64,000 nucleotides of DNA, from positions 1-64,000 of the forward strand of contig JAVYIG010006380.1 of the NCBI GenBank assembly GCA_035222895.1. The letters are read 5' to 3'. Below the pieces are notes generated by a model. That model was not told the origin of the DNA. It saw only the letters and a list, made by a program, of their open reading frames with translations, and searched no databases. Every line of letters starts with the position of its first letter. Positions within the stretch are counted from its first letter, which is position 1. The DNA comes from Strongylocentrotus droebachiensis (lineage: Eukaryota; Echinodermata; Echinoidea; Camarodonta; Strongylocentrotidae). The position numbers and the translations under genes are program-made. Shown in pieces: positions 1 to 13,200 of the stretch.

Positions 1-715
1 AATTATTAGAGAAATAAGACGATTCGTTTTACCGTTCTCGACTCTTAATTCTTGTTTTAATTTAGTCCCCACCTGCCCCCCCCTCCCCCTTCTGCGCGAA
101 GCGCTGAAGCTTCGACATTTCATTAAATTCTTAGAGAAAGAAGACAATTCGTTGTACCGTTCTCGAAAATAATCCTCGTCTGAATTCAGTTTTTTTCCCC
201 CCCCCTCCCGCGCGTAGCGCGGAAGCTTTTAAGCTTCATTAAATCATTATAGAAAGAAGACGATTCGTTAAACAGTTCCCGACTCTTAATCCTCGTCTGA
301 ATTTTGTTTCCCCCCTCCCCGCGCAAAGCGCGGAAGCTTTAACGATTCATTAAATCATTAGAGAAAGAAGACAATTCGTTGTACCGTTCTCGACTCTTAA
401 TTCTTGTCTAAATTCAGTCCTATCCCCCCCCACCCCTCCTGCGCGAAGCTTTGACATTTCATTAATTTATTAGAGAAAGAAGACGATTCGTTGTACCGTT
501 CTCGAAAATAATCCTCGTCTGAATTCACTTCCCCCCCCCCCCTCCAGCGCGAAGCGCGGAAGCTTTTACGTTTCTTTAAATCATTAGAGAAACAAGACGA
601 TTCGTTGTACCGTCCTCGACTCTTAATCCTCGTCTGACTTCCCCCCTCCCATTAAATTATTACAGAAAAAAGACGATGCGTTGTACGTTCTCTACTCTTA
701 ATCTTTGTCTGCATT
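1..715. repeat. Tandem repeat, unit about 110-120 bp, ~7 copies
   Basis: The motif GAAGACGATTCGTTGTACCG recurs near 17, 138, 256, 367, 478, 596 and 669, each followed by TCTCGACTCTTAATCCTCGTC and, in most copies, a C-run and a GCGCGAAGCGC hairpin. The array probably continues left of the window. Confidence 0.85.
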
Positions 716-849
716 TTAAAGATGTTCTTCGTCTGCTCCTTTTTCTTTCTACGTCCTCTTCCTTTTCTCTTCTCTTTTTTTTTAGAGGGGGGGGGGGGTG
801 GGCGGCGGGTGATTGTTTTTGGGGCCGCCCCTTCTGCCCCCCTGGCTAC

Positions 850-1255
850 GCGCCTGCGGTCAGATTAACCCATTTTAATACCTTATCCGACCCCGGAAGC
901 TCAGACGTTTGAGGCAATAAATTACGGTCAGATAAGCATTCAGGGGCCCGCCTAGGGCCCCCGGTGGGGTCGAGGCTGTGGAGCCCCCGGAAGCTCACGG
1001 TTCTTAGGCGTTTAATTACGGTCAGATGAGCATTTTTTTATAATCCTTATTATTTTGTGACACTGGCAGGACACTATTTGGCGTGGGGTCCAGAGGGCGG
1101 ACCCTCACAAAAAAAAATCAGGGGTTTTAGGCATTAAATAACCGTCAGATGAGCATGGAATGGCCCACCTTAGGGCCCTAGGTGGAATCCAGGGGGCAGA
1201 GCCCCCGGAAGCTTAGGGGTTTTAGGCATTTAATCACGGTCAGATGATCATATTT
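850..1255. repeat. Degenerate tandem repeat, unit about 55-110 bp
   Basis: Four copies of a block ending TTTAATTACGGTCAGATGAG, preceded in three by GAGCCCCCGGAAGCT-like sequence, at about 893, 988, 1095 and 1196. Looks like an old mobile-element array; no coding capacity seen. Confidence 0.65.
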
Positions 1256-1340
1256 TGATGCCTCATTATTTGTTGACATTGGCAGTTAACTATTCTTTCT
1301 TTCTTGCTCCATTTCTTTTTTTATTTCTCTTTAATATACT

Positions 1341-1895
1341 TTTGTGTTAAAGTGTGGGGGGGGGGGGGGGCTCGAGGCTCCCGATTCCCGCCGTTCCTCG
1401 GGCCCTGACATGTAGGAATCTCAAAAATCATATTTCTTGCCTGGCTGTAAATTTAGGAATATGTCATTTTCCAACAAACGCATAAAAAAGTATAATTTAC
1501 TAAAAAGTGAGGAAAAATCTCGGAAATTATGTAATTTCAGCATTATTATGGAATTAGAAATAAAACACGTTTGAATATGATTTCCCCCAAGCCCCCCCCC
1601 CCCCCATCAGTACGCCAGTATCTCCTCTTTTCCTTTTTTCTTTCCTTTCCTTCTTTCTCTATTATTTTTTGGATTGGGGGGGGGGGGGCAACAGCTTGGG
1701 AGGCAAGGCCTTTTCGACCCCCCCCCGATCTCCTTCTTCCCCTTTTTCTTTTCTTCTTCCTCTTCTTTCTTTCCCTTTCTCTCCTCTTTCCCTTTCCCTT
1801 CTTTTCCTTTCTTCTCTCTTTTTTTTTTTTTTTTTTGCCGGGGGGGGGGGGCCAAGGCCCGCTCGCCCCCCCCCCTGGATCCGCGCCTGAGTGTT
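1341..1895. repeat. Homopolymer and polypyrimidine-rich repeat
   Basis: Runs of G, C and T with CT-rich DNA. Two ends carry CCCCC near TGGATCCGCGCCTGAG. Similar G/C-run blocks ending in a GGATCCGCC-like sequence occur near 780-860, 26030-26070 and 50100-50285, suggesting one dispersed family. Open frames here are low-complexity artefacts. Confidence 0.55.
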
Positions 1896-2709
1896 GGAAT
1901 GTGATCGTGCTGATAAAGACATGTACGGATATAATGACGTTCACTGCAAAGAAGATGAAACCAGGTCCATGATGAGACACACCTACTGAGAATTGATGAT
2001 GTATTATATCTAAAGGGCTTAAATGTTAAAGGCATACGGACATAAACTGAGTGAGGCACAAAATTAGGTGGTAGTAAAACAACAAACGTTTGTTAAACTT
2101 CCTGTATAATATTCTGTAACACATTCATCTTTAACTGGTTTGGTTTTTATTTATATTATTTTACATCAATTATATTTCACTTTTATTTGAATAATCCAAT
2201 CATGATAAATCTGTTAAATAATTTTAAAAATTACATTCTTATATCGAATACATGATTTCGCATTTGATTTACATTAAGTAAAGGGAAGATTTCATGCATT
2301 AAATATATGTAAATTCAATGTTAAAATGCCCTGCAATTCTGTTACAATGAACACAACGCGTGCAATCACAATTCACTCTTTTCAAACTTCGCTAGTGTAG
2401 TTTTAGTGAGTTGTGTCGTTCAAGTTGTATTGAATTGTGATTTGTTATATTGCCAATTTTACGGAGCTAACACAGCTGTTCATAAAAAGGCCGGTATAAA
2501 AATATACTAGTCTTGTACAAAGAGATAGGAGTGTTGATCAGAAAAATGGAACGTGTTTTGTGACAATGATAATAAAGAAGTTTCAGAGTTAAGATTTTAT
2601 TACAGATATCAGTTGTAACCATCTCTTCAAGTCATAAGAGTCCAATATCCTACTACATGTTTATTATAAGGAGATGAATCATTTTTCATTTCCATGTTCA
2701 CATTTTCAG
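1896..2709. other. Non-coding, AT-rich
   Basis: Presumed intron of the iGluR gene. No exon, RNA gene or clear repeat seen apart from the pyrimidine tract before exon 1. Confidence 0.5.
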
Positions 2710-2827
2710 GTCGAAACTGAAGGGATGATGGGAATCATTCAGTTTAACCGAACGGGATACAACGAAGAGGTCGCTATTGATATCATCAGTGTGGAAGGAA
2801 GAAATAATGATACCAAAGCCTGGGCAG
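2710..2827 (+). CDS. iGluR exon 1 in window: end of amino-terminal domain
   Basis: The acceptor is TTTTCAG and the donor is CAG|GTGAGT. The 39 codons include [13 protein letters not shown] and AIDIISVEG, the usual last strands of an iGluR amino-terminal domain. The exon ends in phase 1, which does not match the next exon as read. Confidence 0.75.
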
Positions 2828-4476
2828 GTGAGTTATTTGTGTAGCCTCTTTGCCTATGTACTCTGTATGTCTGTCTTTTTCCTTATTTCTTCATTCTTTC
2901 TGTCTTTTTTGTCTTTCTTTGGTTCTCTCTGTCTGTTGTAGCTTCTTCTTTTTTTTAGGGGGGGGGGACAAAATCATGAATTTCTGAGAAACTTATTAGC
3001 TTTCTGTATACTTGTATATGAATGTTAAGGTTTAAACAAAAATTCTTATATCCAGCCATTTGTTTTATCAGTCGAACAAGTATTCATTTTTGTAATAAAC
3101 ACCCCCAAACATTGTTTCGCGTTCCCCATACAGATTCCACAAATAAAAAAATTGAAAAGAAAGTAAAAGCAAACAAAATAATACCGGAAGCTGGATATCA
3201 AAAGAGATTATAACTGCGTCCTTATATAACACGCTCACTATGACTAAATTGAAAAATTAACTCGGTGACAACTTCAATACCCTATTGTATCGAAAAACAG
3301 GGAGATTCGTACGAAATTATCGTTCGTACGAACCTTTGTGACTGTAGCATAAGTAATATTTGTACACGGGACGCGTACACGGCTGTTGAAATGGGCCGTT
3401 TTCGTACTGTAGCTAAACTGAATGCATAAAGGTGAAGTGCCTCAATACAACTTATTTTATTCACCTGTTAAGAATTAAAAAAAAATCCAAAATCGGGATG
3501 CAAACTGCATATTTATATTTGTTGTAAATTAGGGCAAGTCATAATGTTTGTCCTACCTAGCAACAAATACTGTATGCAATTTGCATTCTGACTATTGAGA
3601 TTCATTTATTTGTACCAGGTGAATTAGATCATTTTATCAGGCACTTCACAAGGGTGTGTGCATTAAATTTAGTCACATTACGAAAATAGCCTATTGCGTA
3701 TAGGTTCTGTTTAAAACTTGCTTTTAAAGTATGTCTTGGTGTTCATTTGATCAACCAGATTGGATCTTGGGATCACGAGTCGAAGCTTATCCTGGACCAG
3801 TTTCCTTTCAGCAGACGATATGATGATTTCCATAACAAGACATTCAACATCGTTACTATTGAGGTAATATTTCGTATCCGGACACCTACATTTAACCCCG
3901 GATAACCACCCCAGTCAACTACCTCCTAGGGCAACCAGCCCAGGACAACTACACCGGACAACTCCCCCCAGACAACTACTCCCTAGGAGAAAAAATCCCC
4001 CGGACAACTACCCCCGGACAACTACCTCCAGACAACTACTCCCTAGGACAACTATCCCCCGGACAACTACCCCCGGAAAACTACCCCCAGACAACTACCC
4101 CCTAGGATAGTTGTCCCGGGAGTAGTTGTCCTAGAGGATGGTTGTCGAAGGGGGTAGTTTTCTAGGGGTAGAATGTCCGGGGGTAGTTTTCTAGGGGTAG
4201 AATGTCCGGGGGTAGTTTTTATACAAAAAGTTCGTCTTTTTATCATTTTTTTGGTTGTTGTCTGTCATCTTCATATCCGACTCCAGGACAAGATCTCAAT
4301 TTATTACGGACTAGACACAACCTTAATACTCCGTTTACCTACCAAATACCAACAAAAACAAGCCACAGCTAGTACCGCCTAACCAGGTACTGTGGCGTGT
4401 TGGTCTTTGGTCTTTGGTAGGGAAACAGAGTATCAGGGTTTAGAGTTATGTCTAGACCGTAATAGATGGGGTGCCT

Positions 4477-4523
<47 letters not shown>

Positions 4524-7191
4524 ATCTCTCTCTTCTGACTCCTGAGAAATTTAAAACCGGGGTTATAAAATACCTTGAATAACCTAGATAGGGGGTACAT
4601 TGAGCAGTGTTCCGGATTTAGGGGGGGGGGGGTCTCCAAGTCAGGAAAAGGATGCGAAAAGCCCTCGAAACTCCTGCGAAAGGGGGGTTCAGAAGTGTTG
4701 GCAGCCCTGATAATAGGGGGTGCTTTTAAAGAGAGGGAACAATCATACGCGTAATCTAAATAACACTGAGTGGGGGGGGGGGGGGGGGGTCGAACCCGGG
4801 ACCTCTCGCAACCGAAGCTAGAATCATACCACTAGACTCACCCTCTTTCTTCCTGCTATTGCGGAAGGCCTCCCTGTGCGCTTCTGGCACGAGCTCATTA
4901 TGCTCTGGGGATGGGACTCTTCAGTTCATCCAAACTACAGCTCTCTTCGACTCACAAAGAGGCATACACATCCTGAATCCTACTTGCTTATGTAGGCTCA
5001 AGCCAAATAAAGGGCTCTGATATTCTTCCATACTTTTGTTTATCTATGAACATTCTCTTCCTTTATTTTAGGAAGCGCCATTTGTAACATTGGAAGATAC
5101 AGTCAATGGTCCAAAATACACCGGGTTCTGTATTGATATGCTGGAGAAAATTGCCGAGAAACAGAATTTCAAATACAATCTATACCTGGTGAATGATAAA
5201 AACTATGGCGGTAGGAATGAAGACGGACGATGGAACGGATTGGTCGGAGACGTGTATTATGGGGTAAGAAAGCAATTGTTTTAATATAGTTTGAAGAAGA
5301 TAAATATTCAAGCTCTCATTTATTTTTTTATTTCATTTTTACTGTATTAAACTCTCTCATAAATTATATTCAGACATTTGGTTAAAAATATCGTTTGCCT
5401 AAATAAAATGGCTCCATTTGATCAAATCATTTTGAATACATTTTGATGTTGGCTTATTAGTATGAAATAGTATTGTTTAGTATGAAACAGCAGGGTACAA
5501 TATATTATTAATCGTATTATGTTATACTGTTTTTTTAAGATCATATCGAGTTTCATATGTAAAATGTGAAAGTCTCATTAAATGATATAATAAAACTAAA
5601 TGAAAAAAATTGTACCTCCGAGGGCGGAGCAAAATAATTTTGAATTGAGATTTAAAAAAATGTATTATCAAGCAAACGGTTATTGTTATTTAATACCATT
5701 TTGAAAAATAATTAGAATCATACATACAGGTGTGATGAGCAGTCTGATTTTGTTTCTCTTTGTTTTCTTTGTGACGTAGAAAGCAGACATGGCCGTAGCA
5801 GGGATGGTGATCAACTCCGATCGTGAAAACGTGGTTGACTTTACAAAGCCTTACATGAATTACGGTGTGGGTATCTTACTCAGAAAGCCACAGAAGAAAT
5901 CGAACGTCTTCGCATTCCTCGAACCACTTGATATAAAGGTTAATAACGAATGAAATCATAGAACATCATTAACTATCGCTGTATAAAGATAGACAAGGGG
6001 CCATACTCCTAATAGTAACGAGACGGAAGGCAAAGAGGACGGGGGAATTCACTCAACCGAGATCAAATAATGTATGCATTATTTTGCTCGGTTACCCTCG
6101 TCTTTGCCTTCCGTCATTTTCGTATTGTAACAAAATGTAATGCTTAAGTCTTTGTGAAGTGCCTCAATACAAATTATTTCATTCACCTGATATTAATAAT
6201 ATTATTTCAATAGACTTAAGCCTGGAATGTCACATATTTCTTTTCAAATGTAAAACGAACTTAAAGAACATTGTCTGAAGTTGCCATGGCTACCTGAAAT
6301 CAACCCAATGTTAATAGATTTTTTTTTTTTTTTTTTTTTTTTTTGGGGGGGGGGGGGTTGTTTTGTTAAGCAATATATCACACGACATTTGTTATATTGC
6401 AAATCTGTCAACTATTTATAGCTCACTGAGACTCTTTTAGCCACTGCCGATTCCAAACCGACATTGTTTTGGCCATTCGGGGTATTAATGTAAATTGTGC
6501 TGTTTGTGTGCTATCGGTCTGGTGTTCGTCTCGTTCGTCTGACTCAAGATTTAAGCCTGAATTGTCCACTATTTCACTTCAAAATATTACATAATATGCA
6601 TTTTACCTTTGCCCTTTGACCTTGGTTGTTCTGCAGGTATGGGGTTGTGTCCTGGCCTCTCTTTTCGTGGTTGGATTCCTTATCTTCATCTTGGATCGTC
6701 TAAGTCCATACAGTGCTTATGGTAAGGGTGGACCCGATTGCGACGAAGCCGACGACTTCAATCTCCTCAACAGTCTCTGGTTCGCCTTCGCTTCTTGTCT
6801 TCAGCAAGGTAACCAATAACTCGCTCTCAATGTTTAATATTTTATGTTAAGTGAAACCTTAGACTAAGCGCTATTAATGTTCGTTGCTCCTTACTTTTCG
6901 AGCTTTTCGTTAGCGGGAAGCCTACACAAAATAGCAATGCTTTGACATTATTGAATAAAAGTCATTTTTTACTTTGTTGTATATTTGTGTGTGTTCCACA
7001 AAGAGATTAGGATCGATTTCACATACAAAGCAATGCATTCTTGTAGACTCAACTCTCATGATGATAATGAGAGTGTGTATTAAGTATTAACTTATACATT
7101 TGATAAGTTTGTATACTTTTGTCTGTTGATGACAATGGCGATGACAAAGTTAATCTTAAAGTAAATCTCGATTACGCTGATACCTTGTTAC

Positions 7192-7229
<38 letters not shown>

Positions 7230-10200
7230 GGATGAGGATGACGAGGAGGATGAGGATGGTGGTGGTGGTGGTGGTGGTGGTGGTGGTGACAATGATGATG
7301 ATAAAGATGATGATGACGATGATGATGAAGATAATGATGATTTTGATGGTAATGCTCTTCATTTCTAGCACTACATGGGATTATAATATTCATCGACAAT
7401 GCTTTCACTACGGGTGGGCATTGTGAAGAGCTCAGCACCATGCAATGTTAGATTTATTTCCTTCTGAACTGAATGGCCGTCTCCATACCTCAAATCCAGT
7501 CGGAAATCCAGTATTGGTGTCATTAATTTGAATTGAAAAAGAAGTCAATTGATATATATCAATATATCAGCGGTTGAAAAAGTAAAGTTGATAAGTAGTA
7601 GCTCACCTTCCACAGTTTATCGAAAACTGTACCCCCTGACAAAGATATTGTCCTAGACAAACTTGTGTGCAATATGCAAGATATTATTTCCCCAGGTATA
7701 TTGTCTCTGATTTGCAATATGAATGTATCTAATCACTCGGATCGAAATTCATTTAAACAGAATGGTAATTATCCTTTCTTGTCTCTATTTCTCCATTCAT
7801 AACATGTTCATCAGCCTACTGGAATGTGAGAACCAATCACCCTGTCGAAGGCAAATATGCTCAATTCCTAAAACTATTATTTTTACGATCTCATTACTTA
7901 CAAAACAACAAACTTATTGTAGGATAAAGCAAAGATCTTTATCTTTGGGAATGGGAATTCCGTCTCATATAATGTCGATTATTGAGCTCAAAATTTAAAA
8001 GAAAAGAAAAGAAAAAAAATCCACGGCTTTGACATAAAAAGTAACTTCTTGACAAATATTGTTCCTTAGGTGCTTTCATTCCAGTAAGTTGATGACTCAA
8101 TCTTTTGAAAATGATTTAAAAAACTCATTCTCTAGCGACATAATTCTCTTTCCCAAAGATAGAAAGATTTTATTCTGTGTATTTTAAAACTATAGTTGCA
8201 TTTTGACATTTTTAATTTAGTTTCTTTGAAAATTTCATTTTATAGGTACCCGTAGGAAATGCAAGATTGGCTATATAATGTAGACTTATATCATGATAAT
8301 TTTGCTCCGAATTTGCTTCTTAATGTGAGATTGCTTTTAAAGCAGAATTTTGTTTCCGTTGCAAAAGTTTTGAATAAGTGTGACAACAAATATTGAAGTC
8401 GTTTTAAACAACAGGATGGTGGGATTTAGTGAAAGAGGGTGTGTAACTGAAAAGGGAGAAAGTTAATCATCCCATGTTTCTAATATGAGTATTAAATGAT
8501 TTCCCTTGACCACAATTAGGAGGTGACAATACACCCGTATCAGTGTCGGGTCGTATGTTGAGTGCATTCTGGTGGTTCTTTGCCCTCATCATCATCGCCA
8601 CCTATACGGCTAACCTGGCCGCCTTCCTGACAGTGACCAGGATGGAAAACCCTATCAACTCCCTGGAGGACTTGGCCAATCAGAACAAGATCTCCTACGG
8701 TACCATCGAGAATAGTAGCCTTCACAGATTTTTCGAGAAGAGGAAAAACCAAGTCACCTACGAGCGAATGTGGGACTTTATGACATCGACTTCTGTAAGT
8801 CCTTGGGTGCCTTCGGACAAGGCCGGCTACCAAAGGGTCAAGACCGAGGACTATGCCTTCTTCTGGGACGCACCGATCTTGGACTACATCAAGCAGACAG
8901 AGTGTGATCTCATGACCGTTGGCAAACCATTCAACCTCAAGGGATATGGCATCGCCACACCGCAGGGGGCGGCCTACAGGGATAACCTCTCCGTTGCGTA
9001 AGTCTTGAAACTGTAGATCAACTTGTATACCTCAGTCACACCGCCAAACCTACTCCAAACCTATTCCTAACAGGGCAAAAGTCTAGACAATCTTGACCAT
9101 TGTGATATTAATTGTGTTCGGGCTGGTGTCGGTCTCCTCGGTGTGACTGGGGTATCACTTCAGTTCATTTCTTGGACATGAAATGCATAGAATAAGGTTT
9201 AATGGATTAACTCGGCCGTAAAGAATTTGACGTTGATACAGCGATTGCAATACGGGTCATCCCATTTTCAATGTTGTTTGGTTTGGTTTAGTTTTATTTT
9301 CCGTATATACTGTATACACACAGCTAGATTGCCCTATTCATATCATTAATATGATGGAACTGTTCTACCTAGCGTCCACTTGATTCTTTACTTTGAGACC
9401 AAATACCATGGCAACCTCTGTTCAATCTCACTTTCCTGTTCTACTAGTGTCCACTTAATGCTTTACTTTGAGACCAAATACCATGGCAACCTCTGTTCAA
9501 TCTCACTTTCCTGAAATGTCCACTTAATGCTTCATTTGAGACCAAATGCCATGGCAACCTCTGTTCAATCTCACTTTCCTGTTCTACCTAGTGTCCACTT
9601 AATGCTTTACTTTGAGACCAAATACCATGGCAACCTCTGTTCAATCTCACTTTCCTGTTCTACCTAGCGTCCACTTAATGCTTTACTTTGAGACCAAATG
9701 CCATGGCAACCTCTGTTCAATCTCACTTTCCTGTTCTACCTAGTGTCCACTTAATGCTTTACTTTGAGACCAAATGCCATTGCAACCTCTGTTCAATCTC
9801 ACTTTCCTGTTCTACCTAGTGTCCACTTAATGCTTTACTTTGAGACCAAATACCATTGCAACCTCTGTTCAATCTCACTTTCCTGGTCTACCTAGCGTCC
9901 ACTTAATGCTTTACTTTGAGACCAAATACCATGGCAACCTCTGTTCAATCTCACTTTCCTGGTCTACCTAGCGTCCACTTAATGCTTTACTTTGAGACCA
10001 AATACCATGGCAACCTCTGTTCAATCTCACTTTCCTGGTCTACCTAGCGTCCACTAGCTTAATGCTTTACTTTGAGACCAAATACCATGGCAACCTCTCT
10101 TCAATCTCACTTTCCTGGTCTACCTAGCGTCCACTTAATGCTTCATTTGAGACCAAATGCCATGGCAACCTCTGTTCAATCTCACTTTCCTGGTCTACCT

Positions 10201-13200
10201 AGCGTCCACTTAATGCTTTACTTTGAGACCAAATACCATGGCAACCTCTGTAAACCCATTGCTTACTTGAATCTGGTACTTGGTAGTCCCTGTGTTAAGC
10301 CTATGAGAATTAGAGAATTCAGTAGCCAACGGTTTAAATCTCACTTTCCTTTGACAGTATCCTGAAGCTGCAGGAGGAAGGCATTCTTGAAGGTATCCGC
10401 AAGAAGTGGTTCGAGCGGGAATCCATCTGCCCCGAGGAGAACGTCAACAACAATCCCAACTCCAAGGCCTCGTCCATCGGTCTCTCAAAGATCGCAGGAG
10501 CTTTCTACGTCCTCATCATCGGTGCCGTTCTCTCGTTCATTGCCGTCATCGTTGAGCACATGTGGCATCGACCGCCATCGTTCTACAAACGAAAGCGACA
10601 GATGGAGGCGCGCAAAGCAAAAGAAAAGGTCAGTGGCTTTAAATTTCCTGTTTGAGTGCATAATAATTATCCAGGACAGTAGTCGGCCTAACTTTCAAGT
10701 GTTTTTTCTTCAATTTCGAGTTCTTTTCAATTGCAGATAGCCGATTTTTTTTTTTTCGTTCTTTTAAATCGCGATACTACATTGACGTCACTCGATATCT
10801 TGTCTTCGAGACCCCAATCAGGGGCGTTTACAGAGATGGGTGTTTATCAACTTTCGATTTGTGATATCTGCGTTCTGTTTGCCTTTCGGACGCTGGATTT
10901 AGTACATTAATGATCTAGAAAATATGACTTTTGCATTGATATAAAATTCGACCATATTTATTATCAATGAATATCAACGTTAAGAATCATATATCAAACT
11001 TGATTTGCAAATTGGCTACAGGCAACGTGCTTGTAATTTTTTGAAACAGTTAAACTTTCAGGCGATGCATATTTTGTGTCAATTTGGATTTTGTCCATCG
11101 ATATTATACAGAAGATACAAGATATTTTTACGACTGTTTAACATTAGTTTTGTACATTTTGTTCCGATAAGTTATTTTGATTTTGGAGAATTGCCATTGC
11201 CAAAGATTGGCGTGCAATATTTTTTGTCGCGTTACTTAGAATAGGTTTTATTTTGTCTACTTATCAAAGGAAAGTCTGTTATGAAACTTTCTCTCAAAAG
11301 TATCTGTTGTGTAACTTTCATCGCTTCCTATATATATCATATTAATGCATTATCAAAACGAAAACCCTGCATCGTGAAATAGAGTCAAATAACTTTGTAT
11401 GCTCCAGGTGCCTCATGCTACTAACTAGTATCTTTTACATGAAATCATATGTATGACTAATTCTTGCATTGTGCCCTTTTTCACTAACAAACTGCTTTGC
11501 CATTAACTTAGAAATGTCAGCTGCATTTAAGTGCATAGAATAGTTGTTTTACATTTACTAATTGCCTTGTGGATAATTCCAATGGACTGGGGACATTTCA
11601 GTCATGCTCTATCCTCATACATGTCCAAATGCCTATATACCCTCTTCCCTCCCCTCCCTCCTCCCCCCAACAAAACAAATTAAATTAAATTAAATTAAAA
11701 TAAAGATGAGCCCCGACACGACGTCCAACACACCAGCGGTGAATCAATGTAAAGGTCAAACTATTTATAAGCAATGTCGCATATTATGTTGAATGGTTAC
11801 TAAAATATTTCATTTTTTGGGATGAAATCTCCCCTAATCAGTGCAAATGCCCCTTCCTTCCTATATCCCTCTTTATACCCACCACCTTCCTAAAGCAAAT
11901 TCATGGCCACACCTTAAATCGCATTGATAGCCACTAACAATCAAAACAATGCTGACTTCACATGTAGCTCTCTTTTCTTTATTCTCATCTTAACTGCCGC
12001 TAACAAAAATTAATATTCATGTCTAACCTCTTTTTTTCTACATGGTTATGTTGTGTTCCTACATGTTCAATCTCTTGACTAACAGCGCAAAGTGGTGTTC
12101 ATATCTGTAAGTGCTTGCTGTAACTATACACGCAAGTAGTAGTTCAAATCGTTCTTATCTGGTTGTTTGTTCTGCCAAATACGAACATACCCTGTGCAAA
12201 TGCCAATACTAACAATGCATGCCCAGCATGATTTGATAAATATGGAGGCATTTATTTATTTGGTCGGATGAACGCTTTTTTATTATTTGAACAATATTTA
12301 TTTATTTTCAAAATATTTTTATCTTTGTTTGCTTTAAAATAAAAATAATTTGCATGAAAAGGTGACCGTTGTACATTGTTTACAAATGTCAACTTCTATT
12401 CAGTCAGTATAAACTAAAATGAAAAGACAGGGAAACACATTTAACTTGTCACTTTTTACTCGGATCTATCGGCATGGTAATACAGTGAGTTGGATACATA
12501 CTAAACACTAACATGACCATCAAAACGGGACTGAATACTGAAACAGGCATTCGTGTCTGAAGCCAGTTTTAATACCCCAAGATGACATAAATACAACGAC
12601 TGTTTTGTTAAAAGTAAGCATAATATAAATTTGATCAAATCAATATGTTGATAAAACTCAATTGCGAATCCTGGGGAATGTTCTTTTATGTCAATGGTAT
12701 ACTACGGATTCAAAGGAAATTTCTTTGGGTTTGATCCTTTAAAATTTCATTAAAATCTTTAAAGTCTTGTCTGTCGTGTTGATGAAATTGTAATGTATGT
12801 AGTCACGTGTTATTGTATGCGGGATATAACATTGCGCCACGGTTTGGATATAGCGGAGTTTAAGTCGCGAAGATGGGGGGTGTGGTTGAAGTTGTTGATG
12901 ATTGTCCAAGGTACCCCTAACCACGACTAATTTGGTGTGCTTGAGTCGAAACACGCCTACCTTTTTTCTTTCTTTTTTTAATATAGAATTTATTCATCGA
13001 ACTGATAGGAGTGTTAAATCACCGTCTCTTACCCCAAACGTAAAATTTTAAAAAAAAACTGAATACTATCAACTTAAAGCTTAAAGGAATAAGAAGAATA
13101 AGAAGAAGGGGAAGAAGAAGAAGAAGGAAGAAGAAGAAGAAGAAAGAAGAAGAAGAAGAAGAAGAAGAAGAGAAGAAGAAGAAGAAGAAGAAGAAGAAGA

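Noticed and set aside
8540-8833. 97-residue minus-strand frame
   Set aside because: Antisense shadow of iGluR exon 6.
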